Shown: positions 1 through 7,704 of the stretch, piece after piece
How the letters are laid out: the number at the start of each line of letters is the position of its first letter
Position numbering within the stretch: the first letter of the stretch is position 1
NCBI GenBank assembly: GCA_964614245.1
Contig: CAZTKU010000111.1
Location: 1 to 9,798 of the forward strand
Direction of reading: 5' to 3'
Length of the DNA stretch: 9,798 bases
From: VGWB01 sp964614245
GTDB lineage: Bacteria; Bacteroidota; Ignavibacteria; UBA10030
Position numbers and translations under genes: made by a program
The notes under the pieces: generated by a model
What the model saw: the letters and a program-made list of their open reading frames with translations, nothing else
Database searches by the model: none
Told to the model about the DNA's origin: nothing

Positions 1-447
1 GACATCGCCCACGAGGAAATAGACGGAGCCGGGTTCCCTTGGCGAAACGATCAGGTCGCAGTAATCACCGCTCACTGGTCCCGCAGCCTCGTAATGGTGG
101 GCAATGCTCCAGCCTTCAACCTGAAGTTCTTTTTTCGGCAGGAGCGCCGATTGGATCTGGTAGGCAAGGTCCAGATCGCTCTCCAGAGCCTTTCGCTCTG
201 CAGGCGACAGATGGTCCAGGCAATTCCTGCACAGCGGATCAGCGAGGATTCTCTCTTCCTCAATCGAATCGTGGCAGGTCTCGCAAATCCCGAACGTGCC
301 GTTGTTCATCTTCTCGAGCGCCAGATCGACCTCTTGAAGCAGGTGAGCCAGATGTTCCTGTTGAGCCGCTTCAGACAGAGCACTCTGGAGCTTCTTGCGA
401 CGGTCAAGAAGCTGGGTTTGGAGTCTCGTTTCCGTAACAGGAAACAT
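1..447 (-). CDS. DksA/TraR-type zinc finger fused to SpoIIE/PP2C-type serine/threonine phosphatase (5' part only)
   Basis: Probably a regulatory protein phosphatase that dephosphorylates an anti-sigma-factor antagonist or similar partner in the cytoplasm. The frame is open for 149 codons from an ATG at 447 to the window edge. GGAGG lies 6 bases before this ATG, which fixes the start; another ATG 4 bases upstream is in a different frame that soon stops. Residues 1-50 are charged and helical. A four-cysteine finger follows (C55, C58, C73, C76; CX2C-X14-CX2C, shorter than the X17 of E. coli DksA). A helix then leads into AYQIQSALLP (95-104), the usual entry to SpoIIE phosphatase domains. GPVSGDYCDL (123-132) and GDV (147-149) correspond to the metal-binding GGDYYD and GDVSGKG motifs; D128 and D148 are the likely metal ligands. 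The rest of the catalytic domain lies outside the window. The finger's role is unknown: it may sense redox or metal, or bind a partner. Confidence 0.85.
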   Translation of the reverse strand, partial: MFPVTETRLQTQLLDRRKKLQSALSEAAQQEHLAHLLQEVDLALEKMNNGTFGICETCHDSIEEERILADPLCRNCLDHLSPAERKALESDLDLAYQIQSALLPKKELQVEGWSIAHHYEAAGPVSGDYCDLIVSPREPGSVYFLVGDV

Positions 448-481
448 GCATTCCCTCCTCTTTCTCTGTTTTAAGAATGTG

Positions 482-512
482 CCCTAATATACGTAAAAAG
501 AACCTCTTAGGG
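482..512. promoter_or_regulatory. Inverted repeat in the upstream region of the phosphatase gene
   Basis: CCCTAA at 482-487 is matched by TTAGGG at 507-512, with a 19-base AT-rich spacer between them. On the minus strand the spacer contains TATATTAG, a 7/8 match to the Bacteroidetes -7 element TAnnTTTG, but I see no good -33 element. A site about 35-65 bp before the phosphatase start could be an operator over its promoter. The arms are only 6 bp, so chance is possible. Confidence 0.2.
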
Positions 513-917
513 TGCACTTTCGCGCAGACGATAAATGGGCTTCTCGATTGAAGTTGGCCAGATGTGCCCGACAGGTGCCACGATGGAGAACCTAGCTCAA
601 CAACATGCTCAAATCGGGTCACGTGGTGAGGAAGCTCCCCGATCATTCCCACAGAGCGACCACAGCCAATCATGCTGGAGAAATGAGGAAAAGAATCCAG
701 TTGAAGCTGACGATGGACAGTGCATTCATGTCAGCTCCAAGCCAGGCAGAGCTGTGCTCTCGAACGACCCGATTTCGACCTGGACTTGCAGAGCATCTGA
801 CCGGCGTCACGACGTCACCACGACGGTCTCCTCTGTGTCTCTTGTGATGCAGGTGAAATATCAACTCCTCCGGGGAATTAGCTTGTTTGCACGATTTTCA
901 TCCAGAATCAGCGCATC

Positions 918-938
918 TTGCGCAACCCGCGCGCGCAA
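918..938. promoter_or_regulatory. GC-rich inverted repeat upstream of the tricorn homologue
   Basis: TTGCGC (918-923) and GCGCAA (933-938) form a perfect 6-bp inverted repeat with a 9-bp spacer, about 107 bp before the tricorn start. TTTT runs on directly after the right arm. It could be an operator for a dimeric repressor, or a weak terminator for a transcript coming from the left. Only its position and symmetry support this. Confidence 0.25.
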
Positions 939-1044
939 TTTTCGTAGATACTCTCTGTACTATTCCTTAGCTTGTCAATGCTTTGTTTTCTTGCCATTCC
1001 CCGGTCCGTTCAGGCAGACCCTCCACTTTTGAAAGGATATCCCG

Positions 1045-4000
1045 ATGAGACGATCCATTGGTTTTTTCATATTGTTCTTTTCGCTCATTGCAGTCAGCAC
1101 TCTCTTCGCACAGCAGGAAGCGCGACTCCTCCGGTTCCCCGCCACACACGGGGATCAGCTCGTTTTCACGTACGCCGGTGACCTCTATACTGTTCATGCG
1201 ACGGGAGGCGTCGCCCGGAAACTGACGAACAATGTTGGATTCGAGATGTTCGCGCGATTTTCACCCGACGGAAAGCAGCTCGCTTTCACAGCTCAATATG
1301 ACGGCAACACCGAAGTCTACGTGATGCCATCGGAAGGCGGGATCCCGAAACGGCTCACCTTCACGGCCACTCTGGGGCGCGACGACGTCTCCGATCGTAT
1401 GGGGCCTAACAACATCGTGTTCGGATGGCGCGACAACAGGAGCGTCCTGTTTCGCTCGCGGATGATCGAGCCGAACGGCTTCAAAGGACAGCTCTTCATC
1501 GTCTCCACCGATGGATCCTTGCCGCACCAACTCCCTCTGCCGCGCGGCGGGTTTGGTTCGTACTCACCCGACAGCAAGAGGCTCGCGTACAACCGTGTTT
1601 TCCGCGAGTTCCGCACCTGGAAGCGTTATCGGGGCGGCCAGGCGGACGACATTTGGATCTACGACTTCGACACAAAGAAGACCACCAACATCACGAACAA
1701 CCCCGCTCAGGACATCATCCCGATGTGGAGCGGCGATGCGGTCTATTTTCTCTCCGACCGTGACGAGAACAAGCGACTGAATCTGTACTCTCACGACCTC
1801 AAGACGGGACAGACGAAAGCTCTGACAAATTTCACAGAATTCGATGTCAAGTTCCCGTCGCTTGGTGATAAGGCGATCGTTTTCGAAAACGGGGGTTACA
1901 TCTACCGCTTTGATATGGCCGCCGGCTCGTATGCAAGAGTCCCGATTTTCATCAACGACGACTTCAACGGCGGGCGCGGAGGACTGATCGATGTCAGCAA
2001 ACAGGTCACGAACTATGAAGTTGCCCCCGACGGGAGCCGTGCCCTTTTCGGAGCACGCGGCGATCTCTTCACCGTCCCGGCCAAGTACGGTAACACACGA
2101 AACTTGACTCAAACCCCCGGGATTCATGACCGCAACTCCAAATGGTCGCCGGATGGAAAGTGGATCTCCTACATCTCCGATGCGTCGGGAGAGGACGAGA
2201 TCTACGTGATGCCTCAGGACGGGAACGGAGCTGCCATTCAGCTGACGAGCGGCAGCGATACCTACAAGTATCAGCCTCTCTGGTCACCTGACAGCAAGAA
2301 GCTGCTGTGGTCGGACAAGAAGCAGCGCTTGCAGTACGTCGACATCGAGTCGAAAAAAGTCACACAGGTCGCCCAGGCGACAGCGTGGGAAATCACCAGT
2401 TATCGATGGTCACCGGACAGCAAGTGGATTACCTATGCCAAGCCCGAAGAAGAGTGGATGACGAAGGTCTACCTCTATTCACTTGACAAGCCACAAACGG
2501 TCGGTGTGACGGACGGCTGGTTCTCTTCCTACGAGCCGGTATTCAGCTCAGATGGAAAGTACCTTTTCTTCGTCTCGAACCGTTCATTCAGCCCCACCTA
2601 CAGCCAGACGGAATGGAACCACGCGTATCTCGATATGGCCAAGATCTACCTGGTGACGCTGGCCAAGGAGATCAAATCCCCGTTCGCACCGAAGAGCGAC
2701 GAAGTGAAGATGAAAGAAGAGAAGAAGGACGAGAAGAAGGAGAGCTCAGGCGATTCGGAAAAGTCAGAAAAGAAGAAAGAGACCGAAGCAAAGGTGACTG
2801 TCAAGGTGGATACGGAAGGGCTCCAGGAACGGATTGCCGTCGTGCCGGTAACGGCGTCGAGCTATCGAAGCCTGCAATCGGTGGGCGACAAGCTCTACTA
2901 CATCCGTCGTGGGAGTAAGGATCAGAAACCGAAGCTGCTGCTCTACGATCTCGATAAGCAGAAGGAAACGGAACTCGGTGAGGTGAATGGCTATGAGATT
3001 TCAGCCGACAAGAAGAAAACGCTCATCGGTCAGGACGGCTCCTACGCCGTCATCGATCTTCCGACGTCGAAAATCGAGGTGAAAGAGAAGCTGAACCTCT
3101 CCGACATGAAGGTCCAGCTCGACCGCCACGCCGAATGGGGACAAATCTACAACGAATCGTGGAGGCAGATGCGTGACTTCTTCTATGCACCAACCATGCA
3201 CGGGGTGGACTGGCCCGCCGTGCGAAAGACGTACGAGCCTCTGATCGCCTTCGTCAACCACCGGGCCGATTTGACCTACGTCATCGGCGAGATGATCGGC
3301 GAGCTGAGCGCCGGGCACACCTACGTGGGTGGCGGCGATATGCCGCAGCCCGAGCGGATCAAACTCGGATTGCTGGGAGCCACAATCGAAAGAGATCCGG
3401 ATTCGAAGTATTTCCGGGTTGTGAAGATTTTGAAGGGAGAGAACTGGGATCCGGGCAGCCGCTCGCCGCTGACCGACATTGGCGTCGACGTAAGGGAAGG
3501 AGATTACATCCTTGCCGTCGATGGAAAGCCGACCAATCAGGTGAGCAATCTCTTTGAGCTCCTGGTGAACAAGGCGGACAAACAGGTGAAGCTCAAAGTG
3601 AACTCTGCTCCCAGGGAAACCGGCTTCCGTGAGACCGTGGTTGTACCCACCGCCGACGAGCAGGGACTGTATTACCACAACTGGGTCCAGTCTAACATTG
3701 AGAAGGTGTCCAAGGCGACGAACGGCAAGGTTGGCTACGTCCACATCCCTGATATGGGCGCAAACGGACTCAATGAGTTCGTCAAGTACTATTATCCCCA
3801 GCTCAGGAAGGAAGCGCTCATCGTGGACGTGCGGGGAAACGGCGGAGGAAGCGTGTCACCTCAGATCATTGAACGGCTGCGGCGTGAAATCGCGATGATC
3901 GACATTGCCCGCAACGGTGCACCGAGCATCGATCCCGGGGGAACCATCCTTGGACCAAAGGTCATGCTCATCGACGAGTTTGCAGCTTCGGATGGAGATA

Positions 4001-4332
4001 TTGTTGCCTACAGATTCAAGCAGTACAAGCTGGGAGCGCTCATCGGCAAACGGACCTGGGGAGGCGTCGTGGGAATCCGGGGCACGCTGCCGCTCCTCGA
4101 CGGAGGCTTCTTGAACAAGCCGGAATTCTCGCGTTATGACATCGCAGGGAAGGAATGGATCATGGAGGGTTACGGAGTCGACCCTGACATCGTCGTCGAT
4201 AACGATCCGGCGAAGGAATTCTCAGGCGAGGATCAACAGCTGAACAAAGCGATCGAGGTCATAGTGAAAGAGATGAAGAAGATGCCGGCAAAGCTCGCAC
4301 CGCCACCTCCGTATCCCGACAAACGGAAGTGA
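1045..4332 (+). CDS. Exported tricorn protease homologue (S41 family peptidase with TolB/PD40-type propeller and PDZ domain)
   Basis: A large serine protease that probably cuts unfolded peptides to short fragments outside the cytoplasm. The ATG at 1045 has AAAGGA 7 bases upstream. Residues 1-22 are a clear signal peptide ending LFAQQ; archaeal tricorn is cytosolic and has none. Propeller-type PD40 motifs follow, such as FSPDGK (about 72), WSPDGK (about 367), WSPDSK (about 413 and 455) and FSSDGK (about 500). A Lys/Glu-rich linker spans about 552-589. A PDZ-like domain lies at about 773-855 and the S41 core at about 895-1060. Catalytic candidates are H758 in SAGHTYVGG, with S755 just before it, nucleophile S982 in EFAASDGD, and E1041 in EGYGVDPDI. 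RGNGGG (930-935 region) is the typical S41 core. The total of 1095 residues matches the tricorn family, allowing for the signal peptide. The gene stands alone on the plus strand and ends in a strong terminator. All key motifs appear intact. Confidence 0.93.
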   Translation: MRRSIGFFILFFSLIAVSTLFAQQEARLLRFPATHGDQLVFTYAGDLYTVHATGGVARKLTNNVGFEMFARFSPDGKQLAFTAQYDGNTEVYVMPSEGGIPKRLTFTATLGRDDVSDRMGPNNIVFGWRDNRSVLFRSRMIEPNGFKGQLFIVSTDGSLPHQLPLPRGGFGSYSPDSKRLAYNRVFREFRTWKRYRGGQADDIWIYDFDTKKTTNITNNPAQDIIPMWSGDAVYFLSDRDENKRLNLYSHDLKTGQTKALTNFTEFDVKFPSLGDKAIVFENGGYIYRFDMAAGSYARVPIFINDDFNGGRGGLIDVSKQVTNYEVAPDGSRALFGARGDLFTVPAKYGNTRNLTQTPGIHDRNSKWSPDGKWISYISDASGEDEIYVMPQDGNGAAIQLTSGSDTYKYQPLWSPDSKKLLWSDKKQRLQYVDIESKKVTQVAQATAWEITSYRWSPDSKWITYAKPEEEWMTKVYLYSLDKPQTVGVTDGWFSSYEPVFSSDGKYLFFVSNRSFSPTYSQTEWNHAYLDMAKIYLVTLAKEIKSPFAPKSDEVKMKEEKKDEKKESSGDSEKSEKKKETEAKVTVKVDTEGLQERIAVVPVTASSYRSLQSVGDKLYYIRRGSKDQKPKLLLYDLDKQKETELGEVNGYEISADKKKTLIGQDGSYAVIDLPTSKIEVKEKLNLSDMKVQLDRHAEWGQIYNESWRQMRDFFYAPTMHGVDWPAVRKTYEPLIAFVNHRADLTYVIGEMIGELSAGHTYVGGGDMPQPERIKLGLLGATIERDPDSKYFRVVKILKGENWDPGSRSPLTDIGVDVREGDYILAVDGKPTNQVSNLFELLVNKADKQVKLKVNSAPRETGFRETVVVPTADEQGLYYHNWVQSNIEKVSKATNGKVGYVHIPDMGANGLNEFVKYYYPQLRKEALIVDVRGNGGGSVSPQIIERLRREIAMIDIARNGAPSIDPGGTILGPKVMLIDEFAASDGDIVAYRFKQYKLGALIGKRTWGGVVGIRGTLPLLDGGFLNKPEFSRYDIAGKEWIMEGYGVDPDIVVDNDPAKEFSGEDQQLNKAIEVIVKEMKKMPAKLAPPPPYPDKRK

Positions 4333-4372
4333 GGCGCTGATCAGCAACACATAGACTGGGTGCGGAAACGCG

Positions 4373-4421
4373 AAACCCGCCAGGTTCGTTTTACTCTCAA
4401 CGAACGTCCTGGCGGGTTTTT
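4373..4421 (+). terminator. Rho-independent terminator of the tricorn gene, possibly shared with trxA
   Basis: AAACCCGCCAGG (4373-4384) pairs with CCTGGCGGGTTT (4408-4419). An inner stem TTCGTT/AACGAA (4385-4390 with 4399-4404) extends the hairpin, leaving an 8-base loop and a 3-base bulge on the right side. TTTTT at 4417-4421 follows on the plus strand, about 40 bases after the tricorn stop codon. Read from the minus strand the stem is followed by only three T, so termination of trxA there would be weaker. Confidence 0.93.
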
Positions 4422-4465
4422 CATTCCATGCTCCCACTGAGTTCCCGCTAAGATGGTTCTCTCAC

Positions 4466-4831
4466 TCAGTTCACAACAGGCGTGAGGAGCTCGTTCTCAA
4501 TCGCTTCTTTCAGAACATTTTTCGGCAGCGCGCCCACTGCCATCTTCGGTTGACCGGCCTTCGGCACAAATAGAAGCGCCGGGATGCTTTGGATTCCGAA
4601 TGCGCCTGAGAGTTCTTGTTCCTCCTCCGTATTCACCTTGTAGAAGTTCACCTTACCGTGGTACTCTTTCGAAAGATCATCGAGGACGGGGCCGAGTATT
4701 CTGCACGGTCCGCACCACGGCGCCCAGAAATCGACGATGCACGGGAGTTCACCCTCGAACTTCCACTCCGGATTCTGTTCGTAGTTGAATACCTTCTCAA
4801 GGAATGTTCGCTTGGTGAGATTCTCTGGCAT
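4466..4831 (-). CDS. trxA: Thioredoxin
   Basis: A 121-residue cytoplasmic thiol-disulfide reductase that passes electrons from thioredoxin reductase to protein disulfides. The active site WCGPC gives the redox pair C40 and C43. FWAPWCGPC sits in the usual beta-strand/helix context, and the cis-proline loop is SIPALLF (P84). The C-terminal VGALPKNVL matches the glycine-containing end of the fold. The N-terminal stretch LTKRTFLEKVFNYEQNPEWK before the core is typical of Bacteroidetes-type TrxA. I chose the ATG at 4831 because AGAAGGG lies 9 bases upstream and family members begin there. A longer frame reaches a TTG at 4879 but would add 16 atypical residues. There is no signal peptide. C31, just before the core, is an extra cysteine. 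About 200 bp separates this gene from the M1 peptidase upstream, so it may have its own promoter. Confidence 0.93.
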   Translation of the reverse strand: MPENLTKRTFLEKVFNYEQNPEWKFEGELPCIVDFWAPWCGPCRILGPVLDDLSKEYHGKVNFYKVNTEEEQELSGAFGIQSIPALLFVPKAGQPKMAVGALPKNVLKEAIENELLTPVVN

Positions 4832-4919
4832 TGTGCGTTTCCCTTCTCGATCTATGATGATTTCTTTGATTTCAGGCAATATTTCCCGGTTCTTCAGGTT
4901 TGATGCAGCGGAAAGAAGA

Positions 4920-5017
4920 AGGATTCAGGAGGTGGGGTGCTGTCTTGGGATCGGAGGGAGCTTCATGGCCCCACGAGCAGGCAGCAAAGCGCTGAGCTCC
5001 GGTTCTCTCTGAATCCT
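4920..5017. repeat. Long-range inverted repeat in the M1 peptidase-trxA spacer
   Basis: AGGATTCAG (4920-4928) is perfectly matched by CTGAATCCT (5009-5017), 80 bases apart. Inside, GTGGGG (4932-4937) can pair with CCCCAC (4969-4974), and CGGAG (4952-4956) with CTCCG (4997-5001); these two inner pairings cross each other. The 98-base segment fills most of the gap before trxA and has no T-run, so it does not look like a simple terminator. It may be a folded leader or an end-protecting structure for the upstream transcript. Confidence 0.3.
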
Positions 5018-5029
5018 CAAGCTGAAGAC

Positions 5030-6709
5030 TTACTCCACCCTCTGGGACTTGAACGACCCCAGGAGTTGGATGTCCGGATCAAGGTAAAGTCCGGTTGGTG
5101 GTGATGGGATGGTGATGGGAAGGATCAATTTCGACTGATGCTGCGCTTCCACCTGAATCGTGGCACGCTGGCTGCCGCCGCGCTCGAAGGAGAGCTCGAC
5201 GGTGAGGGGAAACCGATATGGCGGGAAACGCTTTCCCTGGAGTATCTCGAGCTCCACCCGCTTCGCGTCTTTGTCATACTTCCAGTTCACTGACACAATC
5301 GCATAGCCTGGCCGGCGAAGCCATTGGTCGAAGAACCAGCCAAGTTCCTTGCCAGAGATTTGCTCGAACTGTTCACACAGATCGTTGCTGACAGCGGTCT
5401 GGTGTCGGAAGCGATTGTAGTATGATCTGATGCCAGAGAAGAACATGCTGTCACCGAGGAGCGAGCGCAGCATATGAAGCGTCCATGCGCCTTTCTGATA
5501 ACTGTTGACATTCAACAAGTCAAAAAAGTTGCTCTGCAGCGAATCAATGACAGGACGCTCATGCGACTCACGAGCCTGCAGAATTTCATCTCGCAGCTTG
5601 TTCATTTCCTCGTTGAAGGCCAAGTCCCCCGACGACTTCTGCACCCAGAGCTTTTCAAAGTAGGTAGCGAAGCCCTCTGAGAGCCACAGATGCTCCCAGG
5701 ATCGCGGTGTCACTGCATCTCCAAACCATTGATGCGCAGTCTCGTGGGCAATGAGCCCCGCAGTCATTTGTCGCTCACGGAAAGCGTCCTCGTTGTAGAA
5801 GATCGCGCTTGCATTCTCCATCCCGCCGTAGCGCGTCGTGCTCTGAACGTGGGCAAGCTTTTCATAGGGAAAGGGACCCACGGTCCCGGCAAAGAACTCT
5901 ACGATCGCTCCGGCCCTGACGAACGGCCCGGGGAGATAATCTCGAATCCCTGGAGCGACATACACGGTCTGCCTCACTCCTGGCGGAAACTCGCTCAAGC
6001 CCTTGGCCGTCAGTCCAAGGTCGAACGATATCAACGGGGCGGCGGCAATGACCATGAGATAGACGGGAATCGGTCTGCTCGTGCTCCATCTGGTAAGTGT
6101 GCGGGGTTTCCCGGACAATCCCATCGTTTCAGCGAGGCGTCTCTCCTCCAACACGGCACCATTGGCGATGACCTTCCGGTCGCTCGGTGCCCGGACATTC
6201 CATGTCACCGTCGCCTTGTCACTCGGATGATCAACCGAAGGAAGCCAGTAGCGTCCCCTGTTCGGCCAGTTGTCGCCGAAGCCGGTCCAGCGACCCGCTT
6301 CATCCGTTTGAATCATAAGTCCATCGTGCACCCATCCACTATACTTCACCGACACTTGCAGTGTGTCTGCAGAGGGTCGAGTGAGCTTCTTCAGCGGGAT
6401 GCTGATGGTTGCGCTGTCCCGTAGGAATTCGACCGGCTTTGAATTGACCCAGACCGCGTCGACCCGGAGTGTGATGAGGTCGAGGGTCAGTTTCTCGACA
6501 GGCCGGTAGCGTCTCACAGACAGCTCGGCATAACCCTGGATGAATCGACCGGTATCGGGGAGATCAAGTGTAAACGTGTAGTGCAGAACGTCGATGCCGG
6601 GCTGGTCAATGTGCGGGTCGCCCTCTTGTGGATAGAGAGGAGCACAGAGAAGCAACAGTGCGACGAGAAGACTCCACGGGAGCGTCGTGTTGTTGATGTC
6701 CCTTTCCAT
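5030..6709 (-). CDS. Secreted M1 family metallo-aminopeptidase
   Basis: A zinc aminopeptidase that removes N-terminal residues from peptides, probably in the periplasm or outside the cell. With the ATG at 6709 it has 559 residues. A hydrophobic segment at about 11-26 (LPWSLLVALLLLCAPLY) is a signal peptide. The beta-rich N-terminal M1 domain follows. Then come the substrate-binding exopeptidase motif GGMEN (295-299), zinc ligands HETAH (322-326) with E345 in WLSEGFATY, and the transition-state tyrosine Y404 in NSYQKGAW. All key residues are present. The protein ends after a beta-sandwich-like segment and lacks the long helical C-terminal domain of PepN or ERAP enzymes, as in the shorter bacterial M1 forms. 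The frame extends to a GTG at 6799, but that start overlaps the transporter gene and spoils the signal peptide. A TTG at 6715, with AAAGGG 10 bases upstream, is the other possibility. The gap to the transporter is 43 bp. Confidence 0.9.
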   Translation of the reverse strand: MERDINNTTLPWSLLVALLLLCAPLYPQEGDPHIDQPGIDVLHYTFTLDLPDTGRFIQGYAELSVRRYRPVEKLTLDLITLRVDAVWVNSKPVEFLRDSATISIPLKKLTRPSADTLQVSVKYSGWVHDGLMIQTDEAGRWTGFGDNWPNRGRYWLPSVDHPSDKATVTWNVRAPSDRKVIANGAVLEERRLAETMGLSGKPRTLTRWSTSRPIPVYLMVIAAAPLISFDLGLTAKGLSEFPPGVRQTVYVAPGIRDYLPGPFVRAGAIVEFFAGTVGPFPYEKLAHVQSTTRYGGMENASAIFYNEDAFRERQMTAGLIAHETAHQWFGDAVTPRSWEHLWLSEGFATYFEKLWVQKSSGDLAFNEEMNKLRDEILQARESHERPVIDSLQSNFFDLLNVNSYQKGAWTLHMLRSLLGDSMFFSGIRSYYNRFRHQTAVSNDLCEQFEQISGKELGWFFDQWLRRPGYAIVSVNWKYDKDAKRVELEILQGKRFPPYRFPLTVELSFERGGSQRATIQVEAQHQSKLILPITIPSPPTGLYLDPDIQLLGSFKSQRVE

Positions 6710-6752
6710 CTTCAACTTGAAATTTCCCTTTCGTAACCAGCGGCCTTGCCGT

Positions 6753-7643
6753 TCATCGTAGGAAGAGGATAGCCACTCCACCCACAGCCACGAATGCACC
6801 GACGATGGCCCTCCAGCTCAGGACCTCCTTTTGGATGTATTTGACGAGGGGCAGCATCATGATCGGGACCGTTGCCATCAGCGTTGCGGCAATGCCGACC
6901 TTCGTATAACTAATGGCAACGAGGCTCAATGTAACCCCCAGATACGGGCCGAGAACGGCTCCCAGCAAGGTCAGACCCATCGATTTCCGATCGTTCAAAT
7001 AGACTTTGATGGTGTTCTCATAACGTCCTGCAAGCTTCGCGACGGGGAGGATGACAACAACTGCAGTGGCAATTCGGACGAGTGACGCGACAAACCCGTT
7101 GATCGCTCCCTCCAGAAAAGCCATCTTGGCGATCACAAGGCCCACACCCTGGCCAGCCGACGCGAGAAGAGCGTACAGGATGCCGACGCCAAAGTGGCGC
7201 TGCGAACGTCCGAAGGAGTCACGTCGTTCGAGGACAACGATTGACACGCCGAAGAGCGTAACGAACATCCCGATCACGCCGAGCCACGAGAGAACCTCTC
7301 CAAGCAGGAAATAGGCCAACAATGCACTGATGGCCGGCGCAACCGACGCGATGAGCATCGTGAGACGAGCGCCGATGTATTCATATGACTTGAAGAGAAA
7401 GGAGTCACCAAGGACGAGCCCGATAATGCCGCTGAGGGCGAGGTTTTGCAGCTGTGATGAGGAGAGATGCACGTCAATCCCCGCAATCACCACGGTTGCG
7501 AACAGCAGGAGGCTGGCGAGAATCAAACGGGTCACATTAAGCCGGATGGGTCCAACTCGAACCGTTGCGGCTGAAAATGCGAGTGCGCTGCCCGACCAGC
7601 AGCAGGCGGTGAGCAGCGCGCTCAGTTCACCCAGGAGTGGCAT
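6753..7643 (-). CDS. EamA/DMT family permease
   Basis: A 296-residue inner-membrane protein with about ten hydrophobic helices in two EamA repeats, at about 4-137 and 150-295. Members of this family export amino acids, other metabolites or drugs, or import nucleotide sugars; the substrate cannot be told from the sequence. LLGEVLSWLGVIGMF (about 111-125) and KEVLSWRAIVGAFVAVGG near the end are the usual loop-helix signature in each half, showing the internal duplication. The short charged segment ERRDSFGRSQRHF between the halves is the expected cytoplasmic linker. The start is the ATG at 7643, giving the usual ELSALLTACCWSG first helix, but no Shine-Dalgarno sequence is visible, which suggests translation coupled to upstream reading. 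It lies 61 bp after the RsbRD_N-like gene and 43 bp before the M1 peptidase. Confidence 0.9.
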   Translation of the reverse strand: MPLLGELSALLTACCWSGSALAFSAATVRVGPIRLNVTRLILASLLLFATVVIAGIDVHLSSSQLQNLALSGIIGLVLGDSFLFKSYEYIGARLTMLIASVAPAISALLAYFLLGEVLSWLGVIGMFVTLFGVSIVVLERRDSFGRSQRHFGVGILYALLASAGQGVGLVIAKMAFLEGAINGFVASLVRIATAVVVILPVAKLAGRYENTIKVYLNDRKSMGLTLLGAVLGPYLGVTLSLVAISYTKVGIAATLMATVPIMMLPLVKYIQKEVLSWRAIVGAFVAVGGVAILFLR

Positions 7644-7704
7644 GTCGAAGCTGAAGTGAATGCGTATGCGAACGCGGCGATGAAAAACGCCCTCTGTTGA
7701 TTCC

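Larger units (their letters stand above)
448..1044. other. Long intergenic region without a convincing gene
   Basis: This stretch separates two divergent genes, the phosphatase (minus) and the tricorn homologue (plus), so it should hold both promoters. Open frames exist on both strands, the longest being 165 codons at 535-1032 plus. Their translations are rich in Ser, Arg and Cys, show no domain or signal that I recognise, and lack ribosome binding sites, so I leave them out. Visible structure: the inverted repeat at 482-512; three similar decamers at 550-579; a 9-bp direct repeat TTAGCTTGT at 878-886 and 967-975; and a GC-rich inverted repeat at 918-938. TACTAT at 958-963 could be a -10 element but has no good -35 partner. 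The region may contain a decayed gene, but I cannot identify one. Confidence 0.6.

Noticed and set aside
540..680. Possible remnant of an insertion sequence end
   Set aside because: The decamer pattern recalls repeated transposon ends, but no transposase fragment, terminal repeat pair or target duplication can be seen.
803..828. GACGTCAC-rich stretch, possible binding palindrome
   Set aside because: GACGTC is a 6-base palindrome in a GC-rich region; nothing else about its position or repetition supports a site.
535..1032. Plus-strand open frame of 165 codons before the tricorn gene
   Set aside because: No recognisable domain, poor ribosome binding site, odd composition, and it runs through the likely promoter region; the minus-strand frame 404-673 in the same area overlaps the phosphatase promoter and is rejected for the same reasons.
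3001..3744. Minus-strand open frame of 247 codons opposite the tricorn gene
   Set aside because: It lies wholly inside a well-supported S41 gene on the other strand and its translation shows no domain; it reflects codon bias of the real gene.
4832..4879. N-terminal extension of thioredoxin from a TTG start
   Set aside because: The 16 added residues are atypical of TrxA, while the internal ATG at 4831 has a good AGAAGGG site and matches the family start.
5690..6424. Plus-strand open frame of 244 codons opposite the M1 peptidase
   Set aside because: It is antisense to the zinc-binding and GGMEN region of the M1 gene, and its translation has no family features.
6710..6799. N-terminal extension of the M1 peptidase from a GTG start
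   Set aside because: It would overlap the end of the permease gene and put 30 residues before the signal peptide.
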